Notes: generated by a model from the letters alone, not told the origin. A stretch of DNA of 64,000 bases from Vibrio aerogenes (GCF_024346755.1 NZ_AP024861.1:620001-684000), one strand, 5' to 3'. Shown: positions 27,364 through 36,693, counted from the first letter of the stretch. Translations and numbers: made by a program.

Positions 27364-28593
27364 TTAATGAAGAATACGGGCTCTGATAGTCCCTTCAATA
27401 GCTTTCAGCTTATCGAGTGCTTCTTGCGAGCGGGCTGTTTCAACATCAATCACAACATACCCAATGTCGGCCGTTGTTTGCAGGTATTGTGCTGCAATGT
27501 TGATATCATCCTGAGCAAAGATAGTATTGATTTGGTTCATGATTCCCGGACGGTTTTCATGAATATGAAGCAAACGGGAGCAATTACGCATTGCAGGTAA
27601 AGAGACTTCAGGCATATTCACGCTGGACAACGTTGAACCGTTGTTTGAATATTTCACAATTTTACCTGCAACCTCAATGCCAATGTTTTCCTGAGCTTCC
27701 TGCGTTGAGCCACCAATGTGAGGTGTCAGTAACACATTATCAAATTTAGTCAGAGGTGATTCAAACTGGTCTGCATTTGTTTTCGGCTCTGTTGGGAATA
27801 CATCAATTGCAGCGCTGGCGATGTGTCCGGATTCCAGCGCCTGACATAGTGCCTCAATATCAACCACAGTTCCGCGGGCTGCATTGATGAAGATAGAGTT
27901 TGGTTTCATGGCTGCAAACTCTTCAGTCGACATCATATTCTTGGTCTCCGGGGTTTCCGGGACGTGCAGTGTAATGACATCACATTTTCCGAGCAACTCC
28001 TGCATGGTTGAAACCTGATGCGCGTTACCAAGGGAAAGTTTACTTTCAATATCATAAAAATAAACTCTCATTCCGAGATTTTCTGCAATAATGCTTAGCT
28101 GTGTACCAATATGACCATATCCGATAATACCCAATGCTTTTCCCCGGGCTTCGAAACTATTGTCGGCACTTTTTTTCCAGATACCACGATGTGCGAGCGC
28201 ATTTTTTTCCGGAATACCGCGTAAGAGCAGAAGTATTTCCCCCATGACCAATTCAGCAACGCTACGGGTGTTGGAAAATGGTGCATTAAATACAGGGATG
28301 CCTCGTTTTGCTGTTGCTTTCAGATCGACTTGGTTCGTTCCGATACAGAAACAACCGATACCAACCAGCTTTTTGGCTGCATCAATGACTTTTGCATTCA
28401 GATTGGTTCTGGAGCGGATGCCAACGAAATGCGCATCTTTGATGGCTTCAAGCAAATCTTCTTCAGATAACGAACCTTTGTGGTATTCAATATTGGTGTA
28501 GCCATCAGCTTGCAGTATCTCAAGTGCTGAAGGGTGGACACCTTCCAGAAGCAGTATTTTAATTTTGTTTTTATCAAGTGAAAAATTGGCCAT
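27364..28593 (-). CDS. serA: D-3-phosphoglycerate dehydrogenase
   Basis: SerA makes 3-phosphohydroxypyruvate from 3-phosphoglycerate, the first step of serine synthesis. The 409-residue protein has the NAD-binding motif LGIIGYGHIGTQL, the catalytic regions FINAARGTVVDIEAL and LTPHIGGSTQEAQENIG, and a C-terminal ACT domain (about 335-409) that binds serine for feedback inhibition. It is the short, ACT-containing form as in E. coli. Its upstream gap contains a small palindrome (GTAGA at 28619 with TCTAC), a possible operator. Confidence 0.97.
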   Translation of the reverse strand: MANFSLDKNKIKILLLEGVHPSALEILQADGYTNIEYHKGSLSEEDLLEAIKDAHFVGIRSRTNLNAKVIDAAKKLVGIGCFCIGTNQVDLKATAKRGIPVFNAPFSNTRSVAELVMGEILLLLRGIPEKNALAHRGIWKKSADNSFEARGKALGIIGYGHIGTQLSIIAENLGMRVYFYDIESKLSLGNAHQVSTMQELLGKCDVITLHVPETPETKNMMSTEEFAAMKPNSIFINAARGTVVDIEALCQALESGHIASAAIDVFPTEPKTNADQFESPLTKFDNVLLTPHIGGSTQEAQENIGIEVAGKIVKYSNNGSTLSSVNMPEVSLPAMRNCSRLLHIHENRPGIMNQINTIFAQDDINIAAQYLQTTADIGYVVIDVETARSQEALDKLKAIEGTIRARILH

Positions 28594-28938
28594 TCATATC
28601 GTCCTTAATTAGAAAAAAGTAGACAATGATCTACACAAGAAAATGGTATTTATCTGCAAAGTTTGGTGTTTTTGCTTTAAGCAAACGTTTTCCTTGTGTC
28701 TTTTCTCGTCATAAAATAACAAAAAATTATGTCTTTGGGTAAGAAAATTACGTCATAAGGCATAATGAAGTTTATACAGAACAAAGACAGAGTCAGAACC
28801 TATGGTCAGACAACAGGAAATTATACTTTTTACGCTGTATTTGATGCGTATACAAGCAAATATTAATGAAATGGTTCTACGGGGGAAAAGAAAGGAGACT
28901 GGCCGTTTCAGTGCAGTGATGAACCGGCCAGATAAATT
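28594..28938. other. Gap between rpiA and serA
   Basis: This 345 bp region contains the probable rpiA terminator (28899-28931) and the serA promoter. It is A+T rich. A small palindrome GTAGA/TCTAC (28619-28634) lies about 25 bp upstream of the serA start. No coding sequence was seen. Confidence 0.45.
28899..28931 (-). terminator. Probable rpiA terminator
   Basis: On the leftward strand CTGGCCG pairs with CGGCCAG (28925-28931 and 28899-28905), extended by TTCA/TGAA after one mismatch. The following tract TCTCCTTTCTTTT is pyrimidine rich rather than a clean T run. Confidence 0.55.
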
Positions 28939-29595
28939 TTAGCAAATGACCTGTGCGCCATCAGGAGTACCGATGATAATGACATCTGCACCTCTGTGGG
29001 CGAAAAGTCCGTTAGTGACAACGCCTGGAATATTATTGAGTGTCACTTCAAGTGATTTTGGGTCTGTAATGTGAAGTCCGTGAACATCGATAATTATATT
29101 GCCGTTATCCGTCATGACGCCTTCACGGTAGACCGGATCGCCGCCCAGTCTTTTTATCTCGCGGGAAACCTGCTCCCGCGCCATTGGGATAACTTCCACT
29201 GGCAGTGGAAACTGGCCAAGTACCTCTACAGTCTTTGTATTATCAACAATACAAATAAATTGCTCTGAAATAGCAGCGACAATTTTTTCACGGGTCAGTG
29301 CAGCTCCGCCACCTTTAATCATGTCTTTTTCAGGGTTAATTTCATCCGCACCATCGATATAAACATCCAGCTTTTCAATGTCATTACAATCGTAAATCCG
29401 GATACCCAGCGCTTTGAGTTTTTCTGTCGATGCTACAGAGCTTGATACGGCCCCTTTGATATCATCTTTTATTGAACCAAGTGCATCAATAAAATGATTG
29501 ACAGTGGAACCGGTGCCCACTCCGACAATACTGTCTTTTTTGACATACTTGAGTGCAGCCCATCCGGCTTCTTTTTTCATTTCATCCTGGGTCAT
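28939..29595 (-). CDS. rpiA: Ribose-5-phosphate isomerase A
   Basis: RpiA interconverts ribose 5-phosphate and ribulose 5-phosphate. The start [18 protein letters not shown] (ATG 29593-29595) has GGAGA seven bases upstream and gives 218 residues, the normal size. Motifs: [15 protein letters not shown], the substrate loop [20 protein letters not shown] with the catalytic acid, and [20 protein letters not shown] at the end. rpiA next to serA is conserved in many gammaproteobacteria. Confidence 0.97.
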   Translation of the reverse strand: MTQDEMKKEAGWAALKYVKKDSIVGVGTGSTVNHFIDALGSIKDDIKGAVSSSVASTEKLKALGIRIYDCNDIEKLDVYIDGADEINPEKDMIKGGGAALTREKIVAAISEQFICIVDNTKTVEVLGQFPLPVEVIPMAREQVSREIKRLGGDPVYREGVMTDNGNIIIDVHGLHITDPKSLEVTLNNIPGVVTNGLFAHRGADVIIIGTPDGAQVIC

Positions 29596-29672
29596 TAATC
29601 GTCTCCTGATTCGTGGCATCGTTACTCATTTGAACGCCCTGGGGCTGTTTCTGGCGGCGATTATAGCGGCAT

Positions 29673-30281
29673 TCAGCTGGATTCCCAACTCCATATTTTC
29701 GTTGGTGTCACGATTTTAGGCAGGGGAATATCCCAGGATTCGACCGGAAGCTTGTCCACATACTGGCAATCGTGCGCCAGACCTATTGCCCTGACAACTG
29801 GCTTCACCTTTTTCCACTCAGCCAGAGTTCGATCATAATATCCTCCTCCCATTCCCAGACGTTGTCCGGTGGCATCAAATCCGACAAGTGGTGTGAATAT
29901 CAGGTCCAGATATTGAATGGGGAGGACATCTGCCTTTCGTAGCCTCGGTTCTTGTATGCCGTAACGGTTCGGAACCATGCAGGTATTTTGCGTATATTTC
30001 AGAAACAGCAGGTGTCCGGGAGAAAATGGATGAATGACCGGTAAATAAACAGACTTACCTTGTTGCCATAGCCAGTGAATGACCGGTTGGGTGTCAAGCT
30101 CTCCGTCAGAAGATAAATAAAGTGCAATATGCTGGCTGATTTTAACTTCAGGTAATTGTCTGAACTGATGGATTAATTCATGAGCCGCGTGTTGTTGAAA
30201 GTCTGATGTTAACTGATTGCGTCTTTTTCTGATTTCAGTTCTGAAGTTTGAACGGGAGCTCCCGGTATGATGCTCGGACAT
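29673..30281 (-). CDS. ygfA: 5-formyltetrahydrofolate cyclo-ligase
   Basis: The enzyme converts 5-formyl-THF to 5,10-methenyl-THF with ATP. The start MSEHHTGSS (ATG 30279-30281) gives 202 residues; the longer open frame upstream lies in the 6S RNA gene and is not coding. Motifs: FRTEIRKRRNQL at the N-terminus, the phosphate-binding YLSSDGELDT, and the C-terminal signature GQRLGMGGGYYDRTLAEW. Position directly after 6S RNA is the classical ssrS-ygfA arrangement, in which both are usually co-transcribed. Confidence 0.94.
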   Translation of the reverse strand: MSEHHTGSSRSNFRTEIRKRRNQLTSDFQQHAAHELIHQFRQLPEVKISQHIALYLSSDGELDTQPVIHWLWQQGKSVYLPVIHPFSPGHLLFLKYTQNTCMVPNRYGIQEPRLRKADVLPIQYLDLIFTPLVGFDATGQRLGMGGGYYDRTLAEWKKVKPVVRAIGLAHDCQYVDKLPVESWDIPLPKIVTPTKIWSWESS

Positions 30282-30312
30282 GATGTTTCCGGATAGAGTC
30301 ATTAAGTTGAGG

Positions 30313-30500
30313 GGAAGATACCCCAGAGTGCCGTCGCAGATGTTAGACCCTTGAACCAGCTGGTTCAAGGCGGATCAGGATTGATAACCGTAGGCTTCTC
30401 GGTTCGGGCCGAGCTTGCTCAATAGCTACCAGATTCTAACCCTTTGGTATTGCTTATCGGCTCAGGGACTTACTCCGCTGACGCACACTCCAGGGTAAAT
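30313..30500 (-). ncRNA. ssrS: 6S RNA
   Basis: 6S RNA mimics an open promoter and sequesters sigma-70 RNA polymerase in stationary phase. The leftward strand reads, after a 5' terminal arm CCCTGGAGTGTGCG, the conserved stretches GTCCCTGAGCCGATA and GCTCGGCCCGAACCGAGAAG, then CCTTGAACC..GGTTCAAGGG near the 3' side and a closing arm ATCTGCGACGGCACTCTGGGG that pairs with the 5' arm. The estimated length is about 188 nt (E. coli 184). It lies between zapA and ygfA. Ends are approximate to within about five bases. Confidence 0.93.
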
Positions 30501-30512
30501 TTTTGCCGGGGT

Positions 30513-30812
30513 TCAGCCCTGTTCAGGGAGAGAACTCCTGCGAAGCGCATCTTCCAGTGATGCTGATAATTTTTCAATTCGTTCAGACAAATGATCAGAT
30601 GCCTGATTTTTTTCCTGTAATTCATAACAGATATTGAGCGCAGCGATTGTCAATAAATTGATTTCATTCGTTACTTTGGTTTTTTCAGACATACTTTGTA
30701 AACGATCATTGAGTTCCTGAGCAGCCTGAATGAGGGATTCTTCTTGCCCTGCCGGACAATTTACCCGGGTGATTTTACCTAAAATCTTCACGTCAACCGC
30801 TTGATTACTCAT
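30513..30812 (-). CDS. zapA: Cell division protein ZapA
   Basis: ZapA binds FtsZ and bundles its filaments at the division ring. The start MSNQAVDVKILGKITRVNCP (ATG 30810-30812) gives 99 residues. The N-terminal beta-rich head is followed by a long coiled coil (INLLTIAALNICYELQEKNQ and on), the usual ZapA layout. It lies just upstream of 6S RNA, leaving only 12 bases between them, so the 6S promoter must lie within zapA or RNA must be processed from a shared transcript. Confidence 0.93.
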   Translation of the reverse strand: MSNQAVDVKILGKITRVNCPAGQEESLIQAAQELNDRLQSMSEKTKVTNEINLLTIAALNICYELQEKNQASDHLSERIEKLSASLEDALRRSSLPEQG

Positions 30813-31176
30813 GATCAATGAACTCGTAACAAAACTGTTATGAATAGTATTATTCAACTTCCCGATAGCAGGTGTCTGTCATATGAGTATGGCCTGGTTT
30901 TCCGGCATTCACATATGTCTGGCTCATAAATGAAGCTCACCTGACTTATCGCCAAGACGGAAACTATAGGTAAAGCTATCTTAAGATTCAAGTCTTTCCA
31001 GTGAGATCAAGGTCAATGGCTGGTTAAAAATACAGACCTGAGCCAAAGATTGAGCAAGTCAGCTGTCTTATCCGTATTTTATTCGTCAGATGGCATCAAT
31101 ATTCTGGATTTTACATTTCAGCGGTTTATCTGAAATGGTAGGATTATGATTCTTTTCCCTGAAAGTGATCCCGAAA
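30813..31176. promoter_or_regulatory. Divergent zapA / ygfB gap
   Basis: The 364 bp gap separates divergent genes and must contain both promoters. I see no confident -35/-10 pair. CATATG occurs twice as part of a loose inverted repeat (about 30880-30918). No coding sequence or hairpin terminator was found. Confidence 0.4.
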
Positions 31177-31755
31177 ATGAGTCATACAAAATTACCTGAT
31201 TATCTGTTTTTTTCAGACACATTAAAGTCAGCGTCCCTGGCAGTTACTCCGGCTGAGTTACATGGTTTACTGACTGGTATGTTATCCGGTGGATTAAAGA
31301 CAGATGATGGCCGCTGGCAGCCGTTGTTATTTGATTATACAAGCGAAGGCATGGCCTGGACAATGGCGGCATTATCTATGGCGGAGAAAGTCGTGACGTA
31401 TACTGAAACTGAGATGAATGAAAATGATTTTCGTTTATCTCTGTTACTGCCAGAAGGTGATAGTGACAAAGATTTAATGGAAAAATCGGAAGCTCTGTCT
31501 GAGTGGGTCAATCACTTTATCTCAGGTCTGGGACTGGCACAGCTGGAGATCAAATCTCTCTCAGAAGGATCGAAAGAAGCATTGGGAGATCTGGAAGAGA
31601 TTGGAAAGCTGATGATTGATGAAGAAGATGATTTGAATGAACAGTCATTGCTGCTTGAGCAGGTGATTGAGCATGTCAAAGTCTGTGTGTTAACTATTCA
31701 TGCTGAATGTGGTGTTCATCCTGAACCACAGGATAAAAAGCCTACTTTACATTAA
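31177..31755 (+). CDS. ygfB: YgfB, UPF0149 family protein
   Basis: YgfB/UPF0149 proteins are small helical proteins of unclear role. This one (192 residues) has the family stretches LAVTPAELHGLLTGMLSGGL and SEWVNHFISGLGLAQLEI and ends in an acidic C-terminal part. The ATG at 31177 (MSHTKLPDY) is chosen; a GTG 12 bases upstream is possible and neither has a strong ribosome site. It leads the operon ygfB-ubiH-ubiI. pepP, found between ygfB and ubiH in E. coli, is absent here. Confidence 0.9.
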   Translation: MSHTKLPDYLFFSDTLKSASLAVTPAELHGLLTGMLSGGLKTDDGRWQPLLFDYTSEGMAWTMAALSMAEKVVTYTETEMNENDFRLSLLLPEGDSDKDLMEKSEALSEWVNHFISGLGLAQLEIKSLSEGSKEALGDLEEIGKLMIDEEDDLNEQSLLLEQVIEHVKVCVLTIHAECGVHPEPQDKKPTLH

Positions 31756-31787
31756 CCCGTACTGTTTATTTTTCCGGAGGCAATTGT

Positions 31788-32960
31788 ATGCAGCTGTTTG
31801 ATATTGTGATTTCTGGTGGCGCAATGACCGGGGCAACGCTTGCACTGGCGCTCAATCAACGTTTTAACGGGCAACTTAGCATTGCAGTCGTTGAAGCTTT
31901 TGATGCCGGAGAGCAACAACATCCGGGATTTGACGCACGGGCAATTGCATTATCTGACGGAACTGTGAGGATTTTGCAGTCGTTTGATCTTTGGCAGCAT
32001 ATTTTACCCTATGCAACACCAATTAAGCATATTCATGTTTCTGATGCAGGACATGCCGGTATGACGGACATAGAGCCGGAACAGGCCGGGCTTTCTGTAT
32101 TAGGCTATGTGGTTGAGCTGGCTGATGTTGGCCGTATTTATACAGAGTTGTTGAAACAGTGCTCCGCCGTTTCATTCTTTTGTCCTCACCAGATTGAAAA
32201 AATTGATCGGCAGTGTGATATGGCTACTGTGACGCTTAAAGATTACGGCGATATTCAGACGAAGTTGCTGGTTGCTGCTGATGGCAGCGCTTCGACATGT
32301 TGTGAGCTACTGGGGCATCAGGCAGAGGAGTATGATTTTGACCAGTCTGCTGTCATAGCCAATGTCCAGATTTCCGGCCATCATCAGGGCAGGGCTTTTG
32401 AACGCTTTACCCCGACAGGGCCCGTTGCAATGTTACCTATGACGAATGAACGAATGTCTATGGTCTGGTGTATGGAACCCGGAAAAGCCCGACAATTGTT
32501 AACAGAGCAAAACTTTGATGAAAAGTTACAGCAGGTTTTTGGCTGGCGCTTGGGCAAAATACAGCGGGTTGGTGAGCGAAGCGTGTACCCGCTTAAAATG
32601 ATGATTCGTTCCAGAACCGTGTCTCACCGGTTTGCGGTTGTGGGAAATGCAGCTCAGACACTTCACCCGATAGCTGGTCAGGGGTTTAATCTCGGAATCC
32701 GGGACGTTGCGACATTTGTTGAGTGTCTGGCACAGCAGGCACAGAATGTGGGTGATATCTCTGGTTTATTAAAATATCAGCAGCGTCGAAGTTCTGATCG
32801 GATTCAAACGGCCGGAGTCACATCTTCATTAGTCAGTCTCTTCTCGAACCAATGGTTTCCGGCGGAAATCAGCCGAAATCTGGGGCTGATGCTATTTGAC
32901 CAGATACCATTATTCAAACAGCCTTTGCTGAAACGTACGCTGGGGCATGTTACTCGTTAA
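31788..32960 (+). CDS. ubiH: 2-octaprenyl-6-methoxyphenol hydroxylase UbiH
   Basis: UbiH is an FAD monooxygenase that hydroxylates a ring carbon in ubiquinone synthesis. The 390-residue protein has the FAD dinucleotide motif DIVISGGAMTGATLALAL, the DG motif LLVAADGSAST (near 165), and the second FAD motif VVGNAAQTLHPIAGQGFNLG. The GAMTG and GNAAQTLHP forms distinguish it from UbiI. A clear ribosome site (CCGGAGG) precedes the ATG. ubiI follows after 13 bases. Confidence 0.95.
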   Translation: MQLFDIVISGGAMTGATLALALNQRFNGQLSIAVVEAFDAGEQQHPGFDARAIALSDGTVRILQSFDLWQHILPYATPIKHIHVSDAGHAGMTDIEPEQAGLSVLGYVVELADVGRIYTELLKQCSAVSFFCPHQIEKIDRQCDMATVTLKDYGDIQTKLLVAADGSASTCCELLGHQAEEYDFDQSAVIANVQISGHHQGRAFERFTPTGPVAMLPMTNERMSMVWCMEPGKARQLLTEQNFDEKLQQVFGWRLGKIQRVGERSVYPLKMMIRSRTVSHRFAVVGNAAQTLHPIAGQGFNLGIRDVATFVECLAQQAQNVGDISGLLKYQQRRSSDRIQTAGVTSSLVSLFSNQWFPAEISRNLGLMLFDQIPLFKQPLLKRTLGHVTR

Positions 32961-32973
32961 AAGGTTTGTGTAA

Positions 32974-34191
32974 ATGATACAAAGTTTTGATATAGCTATT
33001 GTTGGTGGCGGTATGGTCGGGCTGACCCTTGCCGCTGCTTTAGAACATACAGATTTAAGAGTTGCAGTCATTGAAGGAAGCGAACCTTCACCTGAATTGA
33101 CTCCGGTGCCGGATATCAGGGTTTCTGCTCTGAACCGGGCGAGTGAACATGTGTTTAAAAACCTTGGTATCTGGGAGGGCATCCTTCGCCGGAGAGTGGC
33201 TCAATACAGGTATATGGATGTGTGGGAAAAAGATAGCTTTTCAAGAATTCAGTTTGATAGTGATTCGCTGGGACAGCCGGATTTAGGCCATATTGTGGAG
33301 AATCGGGTGATTCAGCTGGCTGCTCTGGAAAGGGTCAGACAGTTATCCCACGTTACTTTGTTGATGCCATCCCGTTGTCAAAGTCTTGCTATCGGAGAAA
33401 ATGAAGTCTGGCTGACACTGGATCGCGGAGAGTCTTTAACCGCTAAACTGGTCATTGGCGCTGATGGTTCTCAATCCTGGGTCCGGCAGCAACAGGATAT
33501 ACCGCTGACTCATTGGGATTACGGGCATCATGCCATTGTTGCGACGGTCAAAACATCTGATCCTCATCATCAAACGGCCCGGCAAATATTTACACCTGAT
33601 GGTCCGCTGGCTTTTTTGCCATTGTCCGAACCTGATTTATGTTCCATTGTCTGGTCGACTGACCCGAATAAAGCAGAAGCACTGATGGATATGGATCCGC
33701 AGCAGTTTTGTCAGCATCTGGCCTCTGAGTTTGATTGTCGGTTGGGGCTTTGTGAACTGGTTAGCGAACGAGCGGTGATTCCCTTGAAAATGCGCTATGC
33801 CCGTGATTTTGTTTCGGAGCGTGTCGCGTTAGTTGGGGATGCAGCCCATACCATTCATCCTTTAGCCGGACAGGGAGTGAATCTGGGATTACTTGATGCA
33901 GCTTCTCTGGCTCAGGAAATCACAGCATTATGGCAACAGGGAAAAGATATTGGAATTCACCGGCATTTACGCCCGTATGAACGCTGGAGAAAAGCTGAAG
34001 CGGCAAAAATGATTGCTGCGATGCAGGGGATAAAAGATATTTTTGATGGGGCATTTCCGGTAAAAAAATTATTTCGGGGAGCGGGCATGGTGGTCATGAA
34101 TCAGTTACCGGGAGTCAAGCAGGAATTGATGCTGAGGGCTTTAGGTATGCGGGGAACACTGCCTCATTTAGCACTTTCTGAAGAAAAATAG
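32974..34191 (+). CDS. ubiI: 2-polyprenylphenol hydroxylase UbiI
   Basis: UbiI is the FAD monooxygenase that hydroxylates C5 of the ubiquinone precursor ring. The 405-residue protein has FDIAIVGGGMVGLTLAAAL, the DG motif LVIGADGSQSWVRQQ and GDAAHTIHPLAGQGVNLGLL. It is a paralogue of UbiH immediately upstream; the order is conserved from enterics to vibrios. Nothing odd is seen. Confidence 0.94.
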   Translation: MIQSFDIAIVGGGMVGLTLAAALEHTDLRVAVIEGSEPSPELTPVPDIRVSALNRASEHVFKNLGIWEGILRRRVAQYRYMDVWEKDSFSRIQFDSDSLGQPDLGHIVENRVIQLAALERVRQLSHVTLLMPSRCQSLAIGENEVWLTLDRGESLTAKLVIGADGSQSWVRQQQDIPLTHWDYGHHAIVATVKTSDPHHQTARQIFTPDGPLAFLPLSEPDLCSIVWSTDPNKAEALMDMDPQQFCQHLASEFDCRLGLCELVSERAVIPLKMRYARDFVSERVALVGDAAHTIHPLAGQGVNLGLLDAASLAQEITALWQQGKDIGIHRHLRPYERWRKAEAAKMIAAMQGIKDIFDGAFPVKKLFRGAGMVVMNQLPGVKQELMLRALGMRGTLPHLALSEEK

Positions 34192-34285
34192 AGTTTTTTT
34201 CAGGGCAACATGTTTGTTTGATTTTATGGTTGCCCTGATAATGAGCCGGACGTCTCGGACGTCATTATTCGAATGACAGATGTAG

Positions 34286-34492
34286 TTATATATGTGCGTA
34301 GCGTAGCTTCATGATTTCCTGATTGACTTCTTTTACTGTCTTATAGTGGCGTTGTTCTGCCTTTTCCGGTAAGACAAGCTTGCCGTTATCAAATTCAAAT
34401 TTTCCAATACCATAAATATAGATTCTACCTTTAAAAAGACGACTTACATGTTTAGCAATCATACCTGGTGTATAGCGCTTAAACAGTCTCAT
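34286..34492 (-). CDS. Small hypothetical protein, 68 residues
   Basis: I do not recognise a named family. The protein is basic and compact (MRLFKRYTPGMIAKHVSRLF then GRIYIYGIGKFEFDNGKLVL). The alternation of short hydrophobic strands suggests a small beta domain followed by a helix (TVKEVNQEIMKLRYAHI). A good ribosome site (AAAGGAT) lies six bases before the ATG, which supports it as a real gene. It stands alone, convergent to ubiI, flanked by A+T-rich DNA. Confidence 0.65.
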   Translation of the reverse strand: MRLFKRYTPGMIAKHVSRLFKGRIYIYGIGKFEFDNGKLVLPEKAEQRHYKTVKEVNQEIMKLRYAHI

Positions 34493-34834
34493 ATTTGTAT
34501 CCTTTTATGTATCACGCACCTGTAATTATATTCAGTTTTTAACACATTAATGTGACTCTGCTGGTTAAAAATATGAAAATTTATAATTAAATTGAATTTT
34601 TGTGCTGCACACTACATATTTAACAGAATTAAATGAACCTTTGTTGTTATGGTTGTCTCATCATAAAGGTTGGCTTTCTCTCATCTTTCTTTCTGCATTT
34701 ATTGCCCAAATTGAGCCGTGTCTGAAAAGAAACCGCCGACATTAAGCCGGATAAATGTGACAATCAGATAACATTCCAGAATATTTTCATAATCTACGAC
34801 TTAGTATAACAATTATTTTACATTTATAGGCTTT
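34493..34834. other. AT-rich gap between small hypothetical gene and ybaK-like gene
   Basis: No gene was found in these 342 bases. The 34543-34554 stretch is a perfect 12-base palindrome (CACATTAATGTG). The promoter of the small leftward gene should lie here, but no strong -35/-10 pair stands out. Confidence 0.4.
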
Positions 34835-35323
34835 TTATTGCGGGTTATTGCGATGAATGACTGTAAATACAGGGTTGACGAGAGTCACCAGATCCCGGGA
34901 AGACATGGCTATACCCGCCATCAGGTGACCACTGCTAATGGTGATTTCCTGCTCATTCTGAATGGCAGGATCAAACAGAACCGGGAGCGGTGTTTTGAGG
35001 AGTAAAGGGGTGACGGTCCCTGTTTGGTAACCCGTGATTTGCCAGACATGCTCACTGCTTGCACATGTCATTCTTTTCCATCCAAGGTGAGCTCTGACTT
35101 TTTTAGGATCCACTGATAAATGTCCCGGAACGCAGGCCAGAGCATACTGATTATCCATATCTCTGAGTAAAATACATTTTACCATCTGACAGGGGCGGAT
35201 GCCTCTGAGTTTCGCTGCCTCCTCAATTGTGTTGGCCGGTTTATCCTGCAGCAGCAGGCGGTGCGCAATCTGCTGCTGACGCAGGAACACAAGCAAAGGT
35301 GTTTCGCTGAAATTATTCTTCAT
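34835..35323 (-). CDS. YbaK/EbsC-type aminoacyl-tRNA deacylase-like protein
   Basis: The 162-residue protein has the YbaK/ProX editing domain: AAKLRGIRPCQMVKCILLRD with the conserved Lys that positions the substrate, LACVPGHLSVDPKKVRAHLG and the Gly-rich TGYQTGTVTPLL. Members hydrolyse mischarged tRNA such as Ala-tRNAPro or Cys-tRNAPro; which substrate this one takes cannot be told. Its start lies inside the end of ygfZ (11-base overlap), so translation is coupled. Confidence 0.85.
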   Translation of the reverse strand: MKNNFSETPLLVFLRQQQIAHRLLLQDKPANTIEEAAKLRGIRPCQMVKCILLRDMDNQYALACVPGHLSVDPKKVRAHLGWKRMTCASSEHVWQITGYQTGTVTPLLLKTPLPVLFDPAIQNEQEITISSGHLMAGIAMSSRDLVTLVNPVFTVIHRNNPQ

Positions 35324-36287
35324 CTTCTAAAGCATAAGGCAATGGCTGAATTGACCAGCGTGTTTCTGGCTGTGATTTGAGGCGAAAAACCGTTTCTTGC
35401 TCCAGATTATTTGGCAAAATAATCAACCCGATTGATTGCTGATTACTAAATGTGTAACTCATGATTAAGTGTCCGGCTGAGCGCCAGTTCTCACCCACTG
35501 CCCGTTCAACTTCAACCGGAGAATCTGTGTCTAATGCTTGGTGAATATTGCCTTTGATAATGAACATTGAACGTTTATTCGTACCCCTGTACTTTGCTCT
35601 GGCAATGGTTTCCTGGCCGGTATAGCAGCCTTTCGTAAAACAGATCCCTCCAACGGCCTGCAGATTAAACGCCTGAGGAATATGCTGGCATTGCTCCGGG
35701 GCTGATATGCCGGGTAATGCGTCCTCAATGTCAAAGCGGGTCCAGATCGATTCATCTACTTTTTTTCCGGTAAATCCGGAGATGATTTCTTTTGCCTTTT
35801 CCGGTGTTACAAGAAGCATCCACCGGGAAGGCGTCACTTTTATTGCTGTCCCACCATCAACAGGGCGTACATCTGATGGACTGTCATTCAGATGATCGAT
35901 ATACGACTGAGCTTCCCGACCGAATATGCCAAGAATTGCCTCATCACTGCTGGTTATTTCAACTTTAGAGAAGACGGCATACTTTTTCAGCTCCCTCAGT
36001 TCTGCCTCAACCGCTGACAGAGACTGGATCATTGCGTAGTCATCATGATGGTGGAAAAGACGAAAAATGGACCAGACTTTGCCTTTGGGATCGCAATGTG
36101 CACCAAAAGTTGACTGGTCTTTGGAAAGCGTTGCTACATTACAGGTGACTTGTCCCTGAAGATAATTTTTCTTATCCGGTCCGGACATCACGATAGCTTG
36201 CCAGGAGGAAAGATGAGTCAGCATTAATTCGGGTAAGTCATCATCTTGTTGATGTGGTAAATTATCAAAAGAGTTTATTATGTTCAT
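35313..36287 (-). CDS. ygfZ: YgfZ, folate-binding protein for iron-sulfur/tRNA modification
   Basis: YgfZ is a folate-dependent protein related to the T-protein of glycine cleavage that supports activity of certain Fe-S enzymes such as MiaB. The start MNIINSFDNLPHQQ (ATG 36285-36287) gives 324 residues. The invariant motif KGCYTGQE with its essential Cys is near residue 225, and the early stretch NYLQGQVTCNV is also typical. It is divergent from sdhE, as in many relatives. Confidence 0.93.
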   Translation of the reverse strand: MNIINSFDNLPHQQDDDLPELMLTHLSSWQAIVMSGPDKKNYLQGQVTCNVATLSKDQSTFGAHCDPKGKVWSIFRLFHHHDDYAMIQSLSAVEAELRELKKYAVFSKVEITSSDEAILGIFGREAQSYIDHLNDSPSDVRPVDGGTAIKVTPSRWMLLVTPEKAKEIISGFTGKKVDESIWTRFDIEDALPGISAPEQCQHIPQAFNLQAVGGICFTKGCYTGQETIARAKYRGTNKRSMFIIKGNIHQALDTDSPVEVERAVGENWRSAGHLIMSYTFSNQQSIGLIILPNNLEQETVFRLKSQPETRWSIQPLPYALEDEE

Positions 36288-36432
36288 AGTCGATATCGCT
36301 TTTTCAGGCTTTTCACCTATGTTAAAGCGGAAGTGTTTTTTTGTCAGCCTGAACTGCATTGTGATTTACCTGGTAGTTGCGATGAATTCCCATTGATAAA
36401 CTTATAACAATTATTCCTGAAGAGGTTTGAAA

Positions 36433-36693
36433 ATGTATACCAATGAAGAAAAAGCCCGGATAAAGTGGGCATGCCGTCGCGGTATGTTAGAACTGGATGT
36501 TGTGATCATGGCGTTTTACGATGAATGCTTTGATAAGCTGAATGAGACAGAGCAGCGTGATTTTGTTTCTCTGCTTGAGTGTGATGACCCTGATTTATTT
36601 TCATGGATCATGGGACATACCCGAAGTGAAAATCTGAGTCATGCTTCAATCGTGGATAAAATCATTGCCTATAACCTTAGCAAAGTCCGTTAG
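36433..36693 (+). CDS. sdhE: SdhE, flavinylation factor
   Basis: SdhE helps attach FAD covalently to the succinate dehydrogenase and fumarate reductase flavoproteins. The 86-residue protein carries the essential RGMLELD motif near residue 16 and the conserved [16 protein letters not shown]. The ATG at 36433 has GAGG seven bases upstream. The following ygfX frame overlaps its 3' end, as expected of the sdhE-ygfX operon. Confidence 0.95.
   Translation: MYTNEEKARIKWACRRGMLELDVVIMAFYDECFDKLNETEQRDFVSLLECDDPDLFSWIMGHTRSENLSHASIVDKIIAYNLSKVR

Noticed and set aside
30282..30368. N-terminal extension of ygfA
   Set aside because: The upstream codons lie largely in the 3' part of 6S RNA and are not homologous to other cyclo-ligases.
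34201..34236. Hairpin CAGGGCAAC / GTTGCCCTG after ubiI as a terminator
   Set aside because: The stem is good but no T run follows on either strand, so I did not list it as a terminator; it may still end ubiI transcripts with help of Rho.
34248..34263. Two GGACGTC copies resembling met boxes after ubiI
   Set aside because: They are spaced nine rather than eight bases apart and lie between convergent gene ends, not at a promoter; more likely part of a small hairpin.
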